From Stichopus chloronotus (taxonomy: Eukaryota; Echinodermata; Holothuroidea; Aspidochirotida; Stichopodidae), in assembly GCA_021234535.1 (NCBI GenBank), contig CM037842.1:3313315-3377314 (forward strand): DNA of 64,000 nucleotides. The letters run 5' to 3'. Below, piece after piece: positions 25,101 through 36,600 of the stretch; within the stretch, counting starts at the first letter, position 1, and the number at the start of each line of letters is the position of its first letter. A program made the position numbers and the translations under genes. The notes beneath the pieces were generated by a model that saw only the letters and a program-made list of their open reading frames with translations, was not told where the DNA came from and ran no database searches.

Positions 25101-27657
25101 CACCCCATTTGGGTAGGGGTCAAAATGTTTAAAGATGTGTGTGTGAGAAAGTTTGCGAACTAAAATTTCAATTTCAAAAGTTTGCGTCCGCAACTCCTCC
25201 TAGGCCGCAAAGCAAATGAGGGTCGATAGATAGGTGACCCTTCAGGTTAAGTTGATTCTCCCGTCAAAATTTAAGGTCAGAGGTCAAAGCTCGGGGGGGG
25301 TAAATTAGGGAAAATATTAGTTTTGCTGTATTTTTTAATAGAAAATGGCTATTTACGTGAGATCTTATGCGACCACATGGGACGATATGAAACACTTTAT
25401 ATAAAAATCATGTTTGCACGTGATATGGGGCCAAAGGTCAAGTTCAGACTTCAAAGGTAAAAATCATGTTTGAATGTGTTTCGGGATCAAAAGTCAAGTT
25501 CATGGGTCAGAGGTGACATTTGACAGCAAATAGTGCCTCCTAGACCGCAAAGCTGATGCGGGTCAAAGTTGCTAGATAGATGTCCCATGGTCTGAAGTTG
25601 TGTCAGCGGTCAAAATTTAGGTCAGAGGTCAAATGCCGAATATCTCATCAACAAAATGCTTTGAAAAAGTTTGTACTACACAGCGAGTCTAATGAACTTC
25701 GAACTTGGTCGTTTGGTACCTGATCATGATATGTGGCGTTCACGAGATAGATGACGTGGTATGTCCATAGGGCAGATAATACAGGACAGCAGTTTCCGTT
25801 AGTGCAAGGTGCCAAAAAATTTATTAGATCTTTAATTTGCTTCTCCATACAATGTTAAATAATAATTCAACATATGTAACCATGTTTGAGCTGAGGGATT
25901 ATATACAACAATAATGTCATTTTCCATGTATTTGATATCTCTACTCAGTATGGTTTTACTGTGACATGTACGTTAAACACGAGGGATTGAGTGGCTTACA
26001 GTACGTTTAGGCGGAAAAAGAGACTGGGTTATGCAAATGATTGTGACGTATTTGTTAAAACTATTGCAAAACGTATATGCGTAACACGTATAATCATACT
26101 GTATGATAGCAATGGATCTATAAGCTTTGTAATTTAAATGTATACTTGTTTGTTTTGCTTTGTAGTGTGATCACATTGCTCTTTGTGCAAGAAAGGTTCT
26201 AATGACGCCTGACATGACTTGCAAATTGTACGACTTTAACTTGCAATCATCTACCAAGAAATTTGTGGCCACGGCAAACCTTCAGGTAAAACAGAAAAGA
26301 TTCAGTAAAGTGTATGTAAATCTAGCATCACAAAAAATATATTTGAGAGGTTGAAAAATAAATCTTATGTCAGCAGATTTCCATCTAAATTGATTTAAAT
26401 TTTAAATTGATTTAAATTTAAAATGTCGAAACACAATCACTTGATCTAAAGTGGTCAATTTTGCAATAATTTGTAACGTCTACCTTGTGGAACTGTTATT
26501 ATTCTCGTTTGTTTCCTTTGGAAATTTAATCTTTAGAAAAGATTAAAAGTTAACTGTTTCCTTGGGCAGCATATTTTATAGGGATAAGATGTATATCTGT
26601 AGTCAGATCACTCGATAGTAGTCAAACAGTGCTCACATTTGGTGACAAACTAAAGTGTAATGACTTTCCAAAAGAAACAGAGAGTAATTTGGGCAGCGCA
26701 ATGACGCCCTCACAAACTATTGCCCAATATACCGGTAACATTTAAAATTATGAAAATCAGGTTAACACGTTATATATGAGTTCAGTACTATACTGCTTAG
26801 ATTAGTTTTTGACCATGTAAATTTAGTTTTGTCATCTATCTGAAAACATGTGGGATTTTCTTAATTTAGATGCACTTTATGTGAACCGTTGTCATTCATA
26901 ATATCTACATCGTTAGACTTCGGATTACATTTCTTCGTTTCATGTTAGATATACTTTTTTTATAAAGTTGTTATAGAATTCCCATGAACCATTTGTATCA
27001 CAAAGAACATTCAACCTCAGCTAGTGTACTAAACTATCGATCAATATTTTCTCCAGGAATATTTGCGTCTGCCCTGGTTAGCTCCTGCAACCATTTCTGA
27101 TAGAAAGTACGACCGAGGAAGCGATGTGTGGTCATTTGCTGTTTTCATTTGGGAGGTGTTTTCTGAAGGTGAGATATCTTTCAACGACCAAACCTCACGA
27201 TTATACAAGTTGATTGTTGATAATTGATTCAGATAGACAAACCATTTCGAAGAGGTCGACATAAGCTCTGTTAAAACCTGTCAAACGTTCGTTTCATATG
27301 ATTGTTTAGGTGATGTTCCATTTGACGGAGTGGATATTAAGAAGTTTTCGTCCAGTCCAAAGGATATCCCTCTTCTTGCACAACCCCGTATGTGTTCAGA
27401 TGCTGTGTGAGTTATTTCTGTTTTAGTGGTAAAAATACTTCCGTTAATACGTAATCACCTGGTGATTTATTTATCGATTGCCGTCATCTGGAATACGCTA
27501 TTAAATTCTGTAATTTGTAAATTAACCTTAATTCTGTCTTATTTGTTTCAGGTACGCCATTATGAAGTCTTGTTTGATGGTCAATCCCGCCGAACGCATT
27601 GGCCTCACTGCGTTAAAAACCAAGTTATTTAATATGGTAAAAGGTGTGGACCAATAA
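10130..27657 (+). CDS. Ig-Ig-TM receptor tyrosine pseudokinase
   Basis: Thirteen-exon model: 10130-10145, 10245-10592, 10874-11209, 12261-12353, 12502-12529, 23648-23730, 23854-24003, 24312-24425, 24677-24876, 26166-26285, 27057-27168, 27310-27406, 27552-27657. All junctions are GT-AG and phases agree, giving 1,803 nt (600 aa plus stop). Layout: signal peptide about 1-20; Ig1 with C41/W54/C106; Ig2 with C144/W157/C192; Gly-rich hinge; TM about 239-260; short juxtamembrane; kinase-like domain about 300-590. The kinase fold is clear ([44 protein letters not shown]). The catalytic residues are not: the VAIK Lys is T348, HRD reads H459-I-A, DFG reads D479-F-N, and APE reads A-P-A. Known family context: resembles FGFR/VEGFR-like kinases. 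Inference: a non-catalytic receptor acting as a scaffold, decoy or allosteric partner at the plasma membrane. The first coding exon is the least certain; reading on without splicing gives an alternative start through a poly-Phe tract. Confidence 0.85.
10245..10592 (+). CDS. Exon 2: signal peptide end and Ig1
   Basis: Follows a T-rich acceptor. It opens with the hydrophobic [19 protein letters not shown], joining the 16-nt first exon (MLALN) into a plausible signal peptide. An Ig domain follows with CLVCPV (strand B), VIWKQ (strand C) and YFTCWN (strand F). Several N-linked sequons are visible (NTT, NHS, NKS). Ends phase 1 at 'gtatgt'. Confidence 0.8.
10874..11209 (+). CDS. Exon 3: Ig2 and Gly-rich hinge
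   Basis: A phase 1-1 exon with ISCRV, ITWFVNG and [11 protein letters not shown], a canonical Cys-Trp-Tyr-x-Cys Ig pattern. It ends in an unusual run of seven glycines coded by a purine-only tract near 11,171-11,190, just before the transmembrane exon. The tract would be a flexible stalk and may vary in length between alleles. Donor 'gtaagt'. Confidence 0.85.
12261..12353 (+). CDS. Exon 4: transmembrane helix
   Basis: A phase 1-1 exon encoding [20 protein letters not shown] followed by [12 protein letters not shown]. This is a single hydrophobic helix ending with a basic stop-transfer segment, consistent with a type I membrane protein. Acceptor 'ctctttacag', donor 'gtgagt'. Confidence 0.85.
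12502..12529 (+). CDS. Exon 5: 28-nt micro-exon
   Basis: Acceptor 'tttccgttgcag', donor 'gtaagt'. Adds only GGSEDTFHI to the juxtamembrane region and switches the phase from 1 to 2, which the next exon 11 kb away requires. The phase fit is the main support. Confidence 0.65.
13945..14556. repeat. Tandem duplication, period about 388 bp
   Basis: The block at about 13,945-14,170 recurs at about 14,335-14,556. Shared landmarks are 'accccaatttgcatta', 'gatatccccattttt' versus 'aatatccccgttttt', 'gttgcaagc' and 'gtgtgtc', and both copies end in a CA-rich, A/C-biased tract. The copies are diverged by substitutions and small indels. No coding role seen. Confidence 0.75.
19586..20490 (+). mobile_element. 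L1/Tx1-like LINE ORF2 C-terminal remnant
   Basis: Readable pieces in several frames resemble the part downstream of the reverse transcriptase in L1/Tx1-group elements: [33 protein letters not shown], then [33 protein letters not shown] and [13 protein letters not shown]. Stops and frameshifts interrupt it, and the catalytic RT region is absent, so this is a 5'-truncated dead copy inside an intron. Confidence 0.65.
21397..21904. repeat. Tandem pair of about 255-bp units
   Basis: Units at about 21,397-21,652 and 21,653-21,904 lie head to tail. Both begin 'cctgaatggg.tcttacctcc', contain 'actgagtcgtttgagtccga', and end 'tagctattttacaag.a'. The copies differ by substitutions and small indels, including an insertion of about 15 bp. 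No ORF of note. Confidence 0.85.
23648..23730 (+). CDS. Exon 6: juxtamembrane segment
   Basis: Encodes [19 protein letters not shown] followed by ESPQEMID. It bears several Tyr and acidic residues like the juxtamembrane regions of receptor kinases. T-rich acceptor ending 'gtgtag', donor 'gtaggt', 83 nt, phase 2 to 1. Confidence 0.75.
23854..24003 (+). CDS. Exon 7: kinase-like N-lobe, degenerate
   Basis: Encodes the glycine-loop region [15 protein letters not shown] and strand beta-3 SSVVATTLC. The canonical G-x-G-x-x-G is reduced to GSGRRK, and the ATP-binding Lys of VAVK aligns with T348. Donor 'gtgagt', phase 1-1. Confidence 0.8.
24312..24425 (+). CDS. Exon 8: alpha-C helix region
   Basis: Encodes [20 protein letters not shown] then AISGC, matching the alpha-C to beta-4 segment of FGFR/VEGFR-type kinases (pattern ...KHxNIxxLLGxC). 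Counting back from HEN places a Leu where the salt-bridge Glu should be, though a Glu two residues later could compensate. Donor 'gtaagt'. Confidence 0.8.
24677..24876 (+). CDS. Exon 9: hinge and alpha-D/E
   Basis: Begins [19 protein letters not shown], the strand beta-5/hinge/alpha-D signature of tyrosine kinases, and ends with [17 protein letters not shown], the helix leading to the catalytic loop. A spacer of about 25 residues replaces the kinase insert. Donor 'gtaaga', phase 1 to 0. Confidence 0.85.
25185..25645. repeat. Paired repeat with AGGTCA motifs in intron
   Basis: Two related blocks, about 25,185-25,300 and 25,530-25,645, share 'ctccta.gccgcaaagc..atg.gggtc', 'gatagatag.tg' and 'gtcaaaatttaaggtcagaggtca'. 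Each contains a perfect DR1 arrangement AGGTCA-G-AGGTCA (25274-25286 and 25619-25631). It lies in the intron between the hinge exon and the catalytic-loop exon. Confidence 0.6.
26166..26285 (+). CDS. Exon 10: catalytic loop, inactive
   Basis: Encodes [16 protein letters not shown] then [11 protein letters not shown]. Aligned to HRDLAARNVL the catalytic Asp is A461 and the metal-binding Asn is K466. DFG is DFN at 479-481, keeping the Asp but losing the Gly. This exon is the strongest evidence for a pseudokinase. Phase 0-0, 120 nt. Confidence 0.85.
27057..27168 (+). CDS. Exon 11: P+1 loop and alpha-F
   Basis: Encodes RLPWLAPAT, matching RLPVxWMAPES with Glu lost, then [19 protein letters not shown], the well-kept alpha-F helix with its structural Asp. 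Acceptor 'ttttctccag', donor 'gtgaga', phase 0 to 1. Confidence 0.85.
27310..27406 (+). CDS. Exon 12: kinase C-lobe
   Basis: Encodes [19 protein letters not shown] then [14 protein letters not shown], equivalent to the 'G..Py.g........l..G.rl..P..c' segment of tyrosine kinases. Phase 1 to 2. Confidence 0.8.
27552..27657 (+). CDS. Exon 13: kinase end and stop
   Basis: Encodes [20 protein letters not shown] then [14 protein letters not shown] and TAA-TAA. It matches the alpha-H/alpha-I end of the domain (M..CW..dP..RP.f..l), with the Trp and the second Pro missing. The protein stops right after the kinase fold, with no C-terminal tail for docking sites. Confidence 0.8.
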
Positions 27658-30600
27658 TAACCCCCAAATTGTATTTTTTATTTTTGTCAGAATTCAAAGG
27701 AAAACAAATTCGAGTGAACTAAGAATGTTGAGCCAAGTATGCCTCCTAAAAGTTTCAGATGTTCAGATACAGGGTGTATAAGTATGCACTTCTGTGATTG
27801 ATAGACTATTAGAGCTTCACCAAGTCCTATGTATCTTCCAGAGAAAGTTTGAAGATATTGCATTACGTTTATTTGTATTGTAAGAAGGAAGATTTCAGAG
27901 CCAGCTATAACGAAATTGAGAACATGATATACGATATTGGTTTAGTTACAAACATGCAGTATTTTATTTCTTAAGGGTATATGTAATTTTTTTTTTTCGC
28001 GTAATTACAAATGAAAAACTGAGGTTTTCAAGTTTAACCAATGTGCTATTCCTCTTAGTTACCAACGCTTAGTATGTTTTGGTTTTCTTTTAAACACATT
28101 GGACATTCATAGATTTGATCAATTATTGGAAGACTATTAAAAATTATTATCAGAAATAAAAGTTTGGATTTACACTCATATTCACAGAAATTCATTTGAA
28201 ACAAAATTTCCAGAGAACTCGAAATACGGTGATATTTGTCAGTGTGACATGACACTCAAAATAGGCTATTATTCGTCATTACACATTTTAATATTCGCAT
28301 CTACGCAAAACAAAAACTAACGAAATTATGTGTACAGAATAATTTGGGATTACTATAAAATGTTGTAAATGATAAAAAAAAAAAAAAAACAATTAGTTGG
28401 AATCTAACGGATCCAGTAATGCAAAAGTCCCTAGCCCAATTTTATATCATTGATTCTTTAAAAAATTTTAGTCGAAGGACAATTTCCAAATCAGTTACCT
28501 TGGGTAAAGATTTGTGAAGTGTGAAATGTTGTACAATATTGTTGTGCGAACATTGTTGCTCCGTACGTTAACCCAGTAGGCATCTAAACAGTTTGCTCAT
28601 TATCTCTCATTATTCTTAAATATTCATTCATTCAAATTGAGCATTGGGGCAATGTTCATCAGTTACACAATTTTATCCACATTTTAAATTGTAAAATTTC
28701 AATGGCGTCCGCACAATTTATATCTGTGTAATTAAATTCAAGTGACTTTACAAAGACTTTTTTCCCTGATTTCTTCTTTTAAGATCAGAAATCTGTTGAC
28801 AATGCCGGATATAAAAAGAAACTTTGAAAACCGAAACAAAAGCTATTCTGTCGGTTCATCTCAAAGGTAGTCTTTCATTAGCACAGCACGGAAGCTGGAG
28901 GTAACATGAACTAATGCTACCATTTTAAATAGGGACAATATTTCTTCCTTTATCTTCTTCGTTTATATTCTTCTGATGAATTGTTTACAACACATCACGA
29001 TTAAAAGCTATTCATTTATGCCTCTTCCTATTTTTAAAAATTAATGCTGACTTCGATAAACTTAATGCATTGTAAAAGGTAACTGACGCTGCAAGTTATC
29101 ACTATTTGTCTTTTTGATTTCTTCTAAAGGCGATCACTATACTTCAAATATTACTTTGCTAACGTTATTTGCAAATAAATGGTATGCATGTTATGACGTT
29201 AAGTTAAAATTTCTGTATGCAATTCTTCTTGCAAAATTATGAGCAAAACAAGACGGAGGGCAATCCACGGAGTTGCTACTCATCACTATGGTTGTCATAA
29301 TCATTCCCTCTTTTACACGCATGTATTATAGTAGACAGAGAGCTTAATTGAACACCCAGCACTTAACATTGTACACGTACATAGTGCATAGATACATGTA
29401 GCTAGGCACAGCATATGAATGTAGCAGTCATGCGTGCCCGTCAAAGAACATATTCTCATACAGATCGCGTGTGCTTTGTGTAATCCTTTGATTTCCTTTA
29501 CATCTGAGATCAGAGCGCCACCACTCTGCGCCTTTTGTAGTAGTTCTAAGTAACATGTCAGAATCATTTGCATTACTCAATTTCTTTTCCCGCCGTACTG
29601 TACTGTAAACCACTCAATTCCTTGGCTATTGTATACAAGACATGTAACAGCAAAAACATACTGAGTATGGGTACCACCAAAAGAATGTAAAATGACAACC
29701 TATTACAAATAATCGCTCAGTCCAAATATATTTCCATGGGTTGAAATATAAGTCACATTGTATGAAAAACAAAGATGTAACAAGTTTTGTTACACCTTGC
29801 ACTAATAAGGAAGAAAACATGCGAGGGCTTACAAAGGGACTATGTAGAACCGTTTGTGGAACTGGTAATGGGTGACTGCTCCCAAGACTTTGTTGAGACT
29901 GTGTGTGAACTGTATATTTTCTTCCTGGTATGTTTTTTTGTTGTAAACAGTAGCTTTGTCAGCCTGTGTATCTTTTCTTTGCTCTGCAGTTCCTTTTGTA
30001 CTCCTTGCATTTGACCTCTGGTTTTGGCTGAAGAAGGTTACCAGGTGGATTCGATTTTCAACAAAAAAAAAAACAGTATTCCAATGTCAACTATATATGA
30101 GTCGACTCTCGCCAGTTATATATACTTCATAGATATACTTTATATATACTTTACATATACTTTTTTATTTAACTGTTTTTTTTTTTCTCTTGCCTTATAA
30201 ATTTGAGTTGACTTGACTGCCATATTTCATTCGGAAGTAAAGGCGTGTGAACCCACGGGGCTCTGTGATGTCTTCGCGGTGAATCTCAAAATAGGCTGGG
30301 TTAAGTCTGGAGCTTCGGCGTCATGTTCTGATTTTCAAAAAAATTATAAGACGGATGATTGCATATGGGGTGATTTGCTCATATTATTTTTGCTTGTCTT
30401 AGGTACTTAATAAAGCAGTGTGTATTACATTTGGCAAATCCTACTCAGATACTAAGATGTACGACGCATTGAGAGAAAATTGTCTTTTTTGAGAAAGCGT
30501 GGGAGGTGGAAAGATTGAAAAATGGTCTCATCGTCTTTATTTTTTACGGCGTCCTGCTGGAAGGGTATAACGGGTGGGGTGTCCCCTTACCCAGGGCTTA

Positions 30601-33600
30601 TAAGCCCTCATTCCAAATCAGTGAGTCTACAGGTGTGTGGCATGAGGAGAGGTCAAAGGGGGTGAAGCAGTCCCCTCCCCTTTTTTTTTGCAAGTCTTAT
30701 TTGCCTAACCATGGTGCGAAATTGAGGTTTTTGACACCTGCACCTATATAGCCTACAATAAGGACTACAGGACGACAACGTTATTGGAGAACGCTGATTG
30801 CTGGCTGGACTGTCTACGTAGAATGCCACCATCCATTACATGGTGGGGGGGGGGGGCAAAATTGACTTGCAAACCCTCCAGTAGTCCAGAAACGGTACTT
30901 CCCGTGTGTTTCAAGTTACATGTACCAAGCCTTGAAATAGGGACCTCATGTCTGCAATTTCTCAATTAATGAGATAAAGTACTTCATTCTATGAAAACTG
31001 GCATACATACCAGATAGGTTGCGATAATATAAAAGTCATGACAAATTAAACATTCATTTATTCTTTCTCCAGTTGGCAAAACTGGGAGGACTGAATATTC
31101 TTCTAGTCTCCACTTTTTTTTTCTAAGTTGATAATGACCCTTTTTAAGCTTGGATATAAAAATGAAATTGAGGGTAGACAGTTGAGCCTTATGAACGAAA
31201 CGAAGCGAGAAACAAGACTGGATTTTTTTTTTTTTTTTTTTTTAGAGGAATGATGTTGCTGCATGATCCCTAGCAGCATACTCTTATATTATGTATAAGT
31301 AACAGAAGCACGTATGGCCAATTGAAACCTCGAATTAACGATTTTACACCTTTATGAATACCTTGATTCAATTGTGTAGTTAACCTGTTTCGCCTTACTG
31401 TTCGAAATCATAAAATATGAAATTTGTGTAGCCAGTTTTCCGTTACCTACAGTTTCTTAGTTCACCTCCCCAACTCTGTCAACATATCATTACTCCCTCC
31501 CCTTGTGTTTTTTATGCTCTCCTTTAGTTTTCATCCACAGTTTTATATGTAAAGAGGGGGTCTGGACTCTGCAGCCCTTGGCTAGTTCACTAACCGGGTA
31601 AGAATGAATAAATCAGATTTTGTTTGTGCATACTGGTTTTACAATATGTTCAGTGGAAACCCTGTGTTGTAACAAGTCCATAAAATTTATTGAGCAGAGA
31701 ACTTTGTTTTAATTTTTCTTAACCTAAAGATGTCTCATTCAGAACTGTTTTTTTTTGTGTGTGTGAAAACAACGTTTTGCAGAAAACAACAGTGCAGATT
31801 TGTAATTTACTCATCTCTCAAAATGATGTAATTATCTCATAATTTAGCCTTAATATTTCAGGATGAGTTGAACAAAACTGATCAGAAGTGAGTGAATAAG
31901 TAGACAAGTGAACGATCTTGAGATCGAAAATGTTCCTTATCAATAGGCCACAAAGGTCTTAAATGTCGCAAAGGCCACAATAGGCCACAATGGCCACATT
32001 TCATGAATGCTTATCACGTCACATGACTAACTCTATGCGCAAGACACAAGACTACTTTTGCATGTTAATCGTGTAACTAACTTTCATTGAATTGTCGTAA
32101 GAAGCTATGTGAAGGACTAATTTCAGTTTTACTAACTTGGATTTGCAGTGCACGGAAATTTCAGAATGGAGACAATCTATGTCACTATTATTTGTCAAAA
32201 TCTCAGAGTTACAATTGCTATGTGACTGAAGATTAATTGAATCAAAGAAACTGTAACGTGACTAAATTGTTCGGCTTTTCTTTCCATAAACCAGTAATAT
32301 CTCTGCAGTTCTTTACATCCAACATGAATAACAAGAAAGTAATTCACAGACTTATATCCCCATCCATGTTGTTTTTCATTATCCTTTTCTCTCTCGTATA
32401 CGTGTCAAAGAAATGACCAATATTTAATTTTGTTGTAAGCTGCTCTCGTGGAGTTCAATACGCCTAACTTCCTAGGTTACAACGGTTAAAGCTATCTTCG
32501 AAATGTTTGGAGGTCTTTACGCTATTCCACCAGACATTAATATGCATAGATTGAGCTAATGAGTTGGATGTCCCAGGAACAGAAATAAAGGTCTTGACGT
32601 GATATTCTATTGTTGCCAACATACATTCCAATATGCTATCCGAAGCGTCCATATCATCGGTTTTGATATAGAGACTGTCCTTATTTATGACATCCAATCA
32701 CATCTTATGCCAGCGTTATCTTCACCGATGTGGTAATCACGATCCTACAGCTGCAGGAGTCCAGCCTAAATACTACGATCTGACCACGAGGATCAGTGTA
32801 AGTTGGTAACATATTATCGTGTGTCACGCTTGTAGTGTTAAATCCAACTGTTAGACCTTAATTAAGTGAACAACTTCATCAGTTTAGCCTGATTTCGGAA
32901 TATTCCGTACATTGTAGTCTGAACCTTTACTCCGAACGAGTAATAATATATTTAATTGGAACTTATAGTAACACATTCGTTCCATCTGTCGTCTGCTTGG
33001 GCACATATATATTTGCATTATTTTCTGTTGCCATCCCGTGATACAAGTAGGCCTACTTCGCAAGGAATGCATGAAACTAACAAGAAAAATTAATATACAT
33101 CGTTGACATGTCTTTCTGTTGTACGTTAGCGTCCTATAAGTACCAATAACATCGTATACTAATATCTTTACCGAGTTGTCTCTGGCAGTCTGGGTCAATG
33201 GGCCATAACACACAAAAAATTGATGTACTTGCAGCATACACTCACTTGCACTTTATATATCAGTAGTTCGGGGTGCTAACGGTAGACAGAATTAAGCACT
33301 GCATACTCCAACTTGTTGAGTGGTCTGATACATTGGCAGCTAAACTTTTCCTGTGTGTTAAATGTATCCCAAGGAATTGCATGTGTACCAATCATCCCTT
33401 CAGAATTGCGCCAGGCTCCACACTGTGCATTTTGTAATACCCTTTTAACATCGAGTTGAGCTTGATTCAGTTCACTCCACAGACACGTTTACTTCTCAGC
33501 TCCTTGTCTGGTATACATATACAAAGTTGAGACACTTAATTACGTAGGTCCAATGTCCAATGTGACAATCACGGAAAGGCAAAAACTTCATTTTGACAAA

Positions 33601-36600
33601 ATGTACCACCATTTACTCTTTTATGGGTAATACTTAATGTGTAAAAGTGACCATTTTTTTTTTACATTTGCCGTCATCATTCGTATGGACACATACATCT
33701 CATAGGCCCACTAGCAAACCTACCCACCCAGTTTGAGCTTCATCGGACTTTCAGTTTTAGGTGGAAATCGTAACACGCTTTTTGACATGTTGACGAATTG
33801 TCCTTTGATCTCTGACCTTTTACCTGATCAATGTATCTTAAAAATAAGCTATATCGCGCACTTTACATTGACTACACTTTTAAATTCCTAGGACAATTTC
33901 ACACATGCATATACTGCTAAAATGTTTGTTTTAGTGACCTGTGAGTGGCTATGATCCTTGATATGAGATACATACTAAACAGCGTATCCGGCATAAACCT
34001 ACCAAGTGACCATTTCGGGTGGATCTTCACACATTTTCCCATATCATTTTGCTGATTTGACATTTGATTTGGTGGCGTTTGTCCTTGTGACATCATGGAT
34101 ATTTTCAATTTGTTCTTACATCGGTTCCTTTACGTATGTAACAGTAATATTCCTCCAGGGTAATAACACACAGAGAGAATGATAACCAGAAGTCCAATGA
34201 TTGAGATTCCTTGCCAATATTCATGTAACAAAAGGCACAATACATACCAATTTTGAAGTGCACACAACTTACTCATCGTGGGATACCATGTTAACAAGTT
34301 TACAAAATGTTATCTCAACGGTTTTCACATGACCTTTGCAATCCATAAGGAACGACAGAACTTATCTGCTCATCAAGGTCCACCAATGTTAATTGCTTGA
34401 AGATTCAACAGCATTCAACAGCACTTACTCTTATTGAGATACGGTGCTCATAGAAGGTTTTCAAAGTATGACCACCATTGACCAAACAAGAGCTTTGACT
34501 TTGACTAAAATGACAGACATTATCTATTACTCAATGGCTAAAGAAGTACGATGTTCCAACATCATTCAGTTGCGAGATGTTCCACTTACGATTTCATAGT
34601 TTATGCTCTGATGAACTCAAATGACCTTTGACCTCCATGAAAAACAATAGGGATCATTTGTGTACAATTAACGACAAACACATGCAGTAGTGTGTTGCAT
34701 AGATTTCTTGAGTGCTTTCCGCGAGGAATCAGAAAAGTTTTTTTTTTTTTTTACTCTTAACATTTGACGTCATAATCTGGGTAAAACTACACCCCTAGCA
34801 GTGAAATTACCTGCCAAGTGTGACGTTCATACGACTTACAACTCTTAGAAGAGATCATGACATACTCATGCATACACACCCACTTACACAACCGTAGAGA
34901 TCTTAGACCTTGTCGGCCTTCTTCATGAATCGAAAGAAAAATATAAAGCACGATGTAAACATATCCTACATCAGTACTGCAATTGTAGCATGACAGACGA
35001 TTACGCCTTCTTTCCAATTTGTCAATCAAAGATGTATGTTTTAATGGGAGGTTTTCTCTCTTCTTAAAAAGTATCAAAATTGACGAATAACTGTCACATT
35101 AGACTCTGATAAATTTTGAGTGCTTCGGATAGCCTATTTCAATCAATATTATTTTTAAAAAGTTTATGGAATGTAGAATACATTTGACATCGTTGTACGA
35201 ATAATCGCAATTGGTTATTAACATTGTCTAAATGCACGAATGTACAATACGAGTAACATGTGTTGCTATAAATAGCAAATCAAGTAAAAAAACACAAAAT
35301 TAAGCAAAATAGAAGTACAACATCACCATATTTAAGGTAAAGAATGCGAAATCTAAACGGGATGCAATTAAGTCACGTCGCTACTGACTTTTCATTACAC
35401 GTAAATCATGAATTACAAAAATACACAGAACAAAATTTAAGAAAGATAAAGCAGTTATTATTGAAATAATAATCGTGCAATCATGCATAAAAAATTCCAA
35501 TGTAACAGCTGCGTTCTGCTTGTACAGCACTTACATCGTTTTGGTTTGATTTCTCAAAGGAAAAACTTCATTAATCTCATGTAAGCATCTTGGCATCTTA
35601 CGTTGCCTCAACATCTTTTGTCATGTGTAATTAATTACAATTGTCTTACGGAACGTTTAGGGATAGGATCACAAAAGTCTTTTGTAGACCTCTTTTCTTT
35701 GAAAAGTATATCGCAATAAAATATTTCAACGGCTAAAGGTAGTGATGAGTGCAGCAGCAACAACTGTGTCAGGAAGAATGTTCACAACCTTTGACTAAAA
35801 AAATATTTTCCCCGGTGTCAAGTCTAAACAGAGGTCTAAACATTTTTATTATATGGTTAGGTCTACCTGAGACATTCAGCATGCAATTCAGTTTGGGAAT
35901 ATTTATGAAACATTGTGAGTACCTCAAAAAGATCAGATGGTAAGCTGCGTGTCTTAAGAGTCGTCACCTTTTGAGAGAAAACGCTCCGCATATGGCTTAC
36001 TGGTGAAACCAGTCATTATAAGTTTGAGTCTATGTTGATTTTTTTTCATCAAGAGAACAATATTCTATTTGTGGGAGAGAGTCCTGATATTGAAATATAG
36101 TGGTCTTGTCAAGACGAAAAGATGGGAAACGATAGCGTACATTAAACAATAAAGCAAAATGAACTCTAAGCTGTAAGTCATGCAACAATGGAAGCATCAA
36201 TTCCGTTATATTTTACTACATATTTTTTGGAAAAAGTGCCGTTTCCCACTTCCCAGCTTGACAATTGAAGATTGGCACTATCGCTTTCGTCTGATTAACC
36301 GTCTTCAACTTGTAAACTAAGGGATAAAGAAAGAGGCAATACAATGATTTGTAGGAATCACAAATTTGCAGCTAACAATATATTTCTTTCACCCCAAAGA
36401 TGCTTTCAGAGGTAAAATGTTGTTGCAAAATCAACATTTCTTTCTTAAAAGACCCAAATTATGTTACTGTTATCACATAGGCTTTTAGCGATTCATCACA
36501 CAACCAAACAGTGTCAGGTACGCAACGTACTTGTTATAGATCTGATTCAATCTTCAAACATAGAGCAATAGTATAGTGACGTCAATCGCTAAAAGCAAAT

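Noticed and set aside
32464..32697. Minus-strand open frame containing ECMLATIEYHVKTF
   Set aside because: No recognised family, no clear splice context or second exon; kept only as a remark in the intergenic entry.
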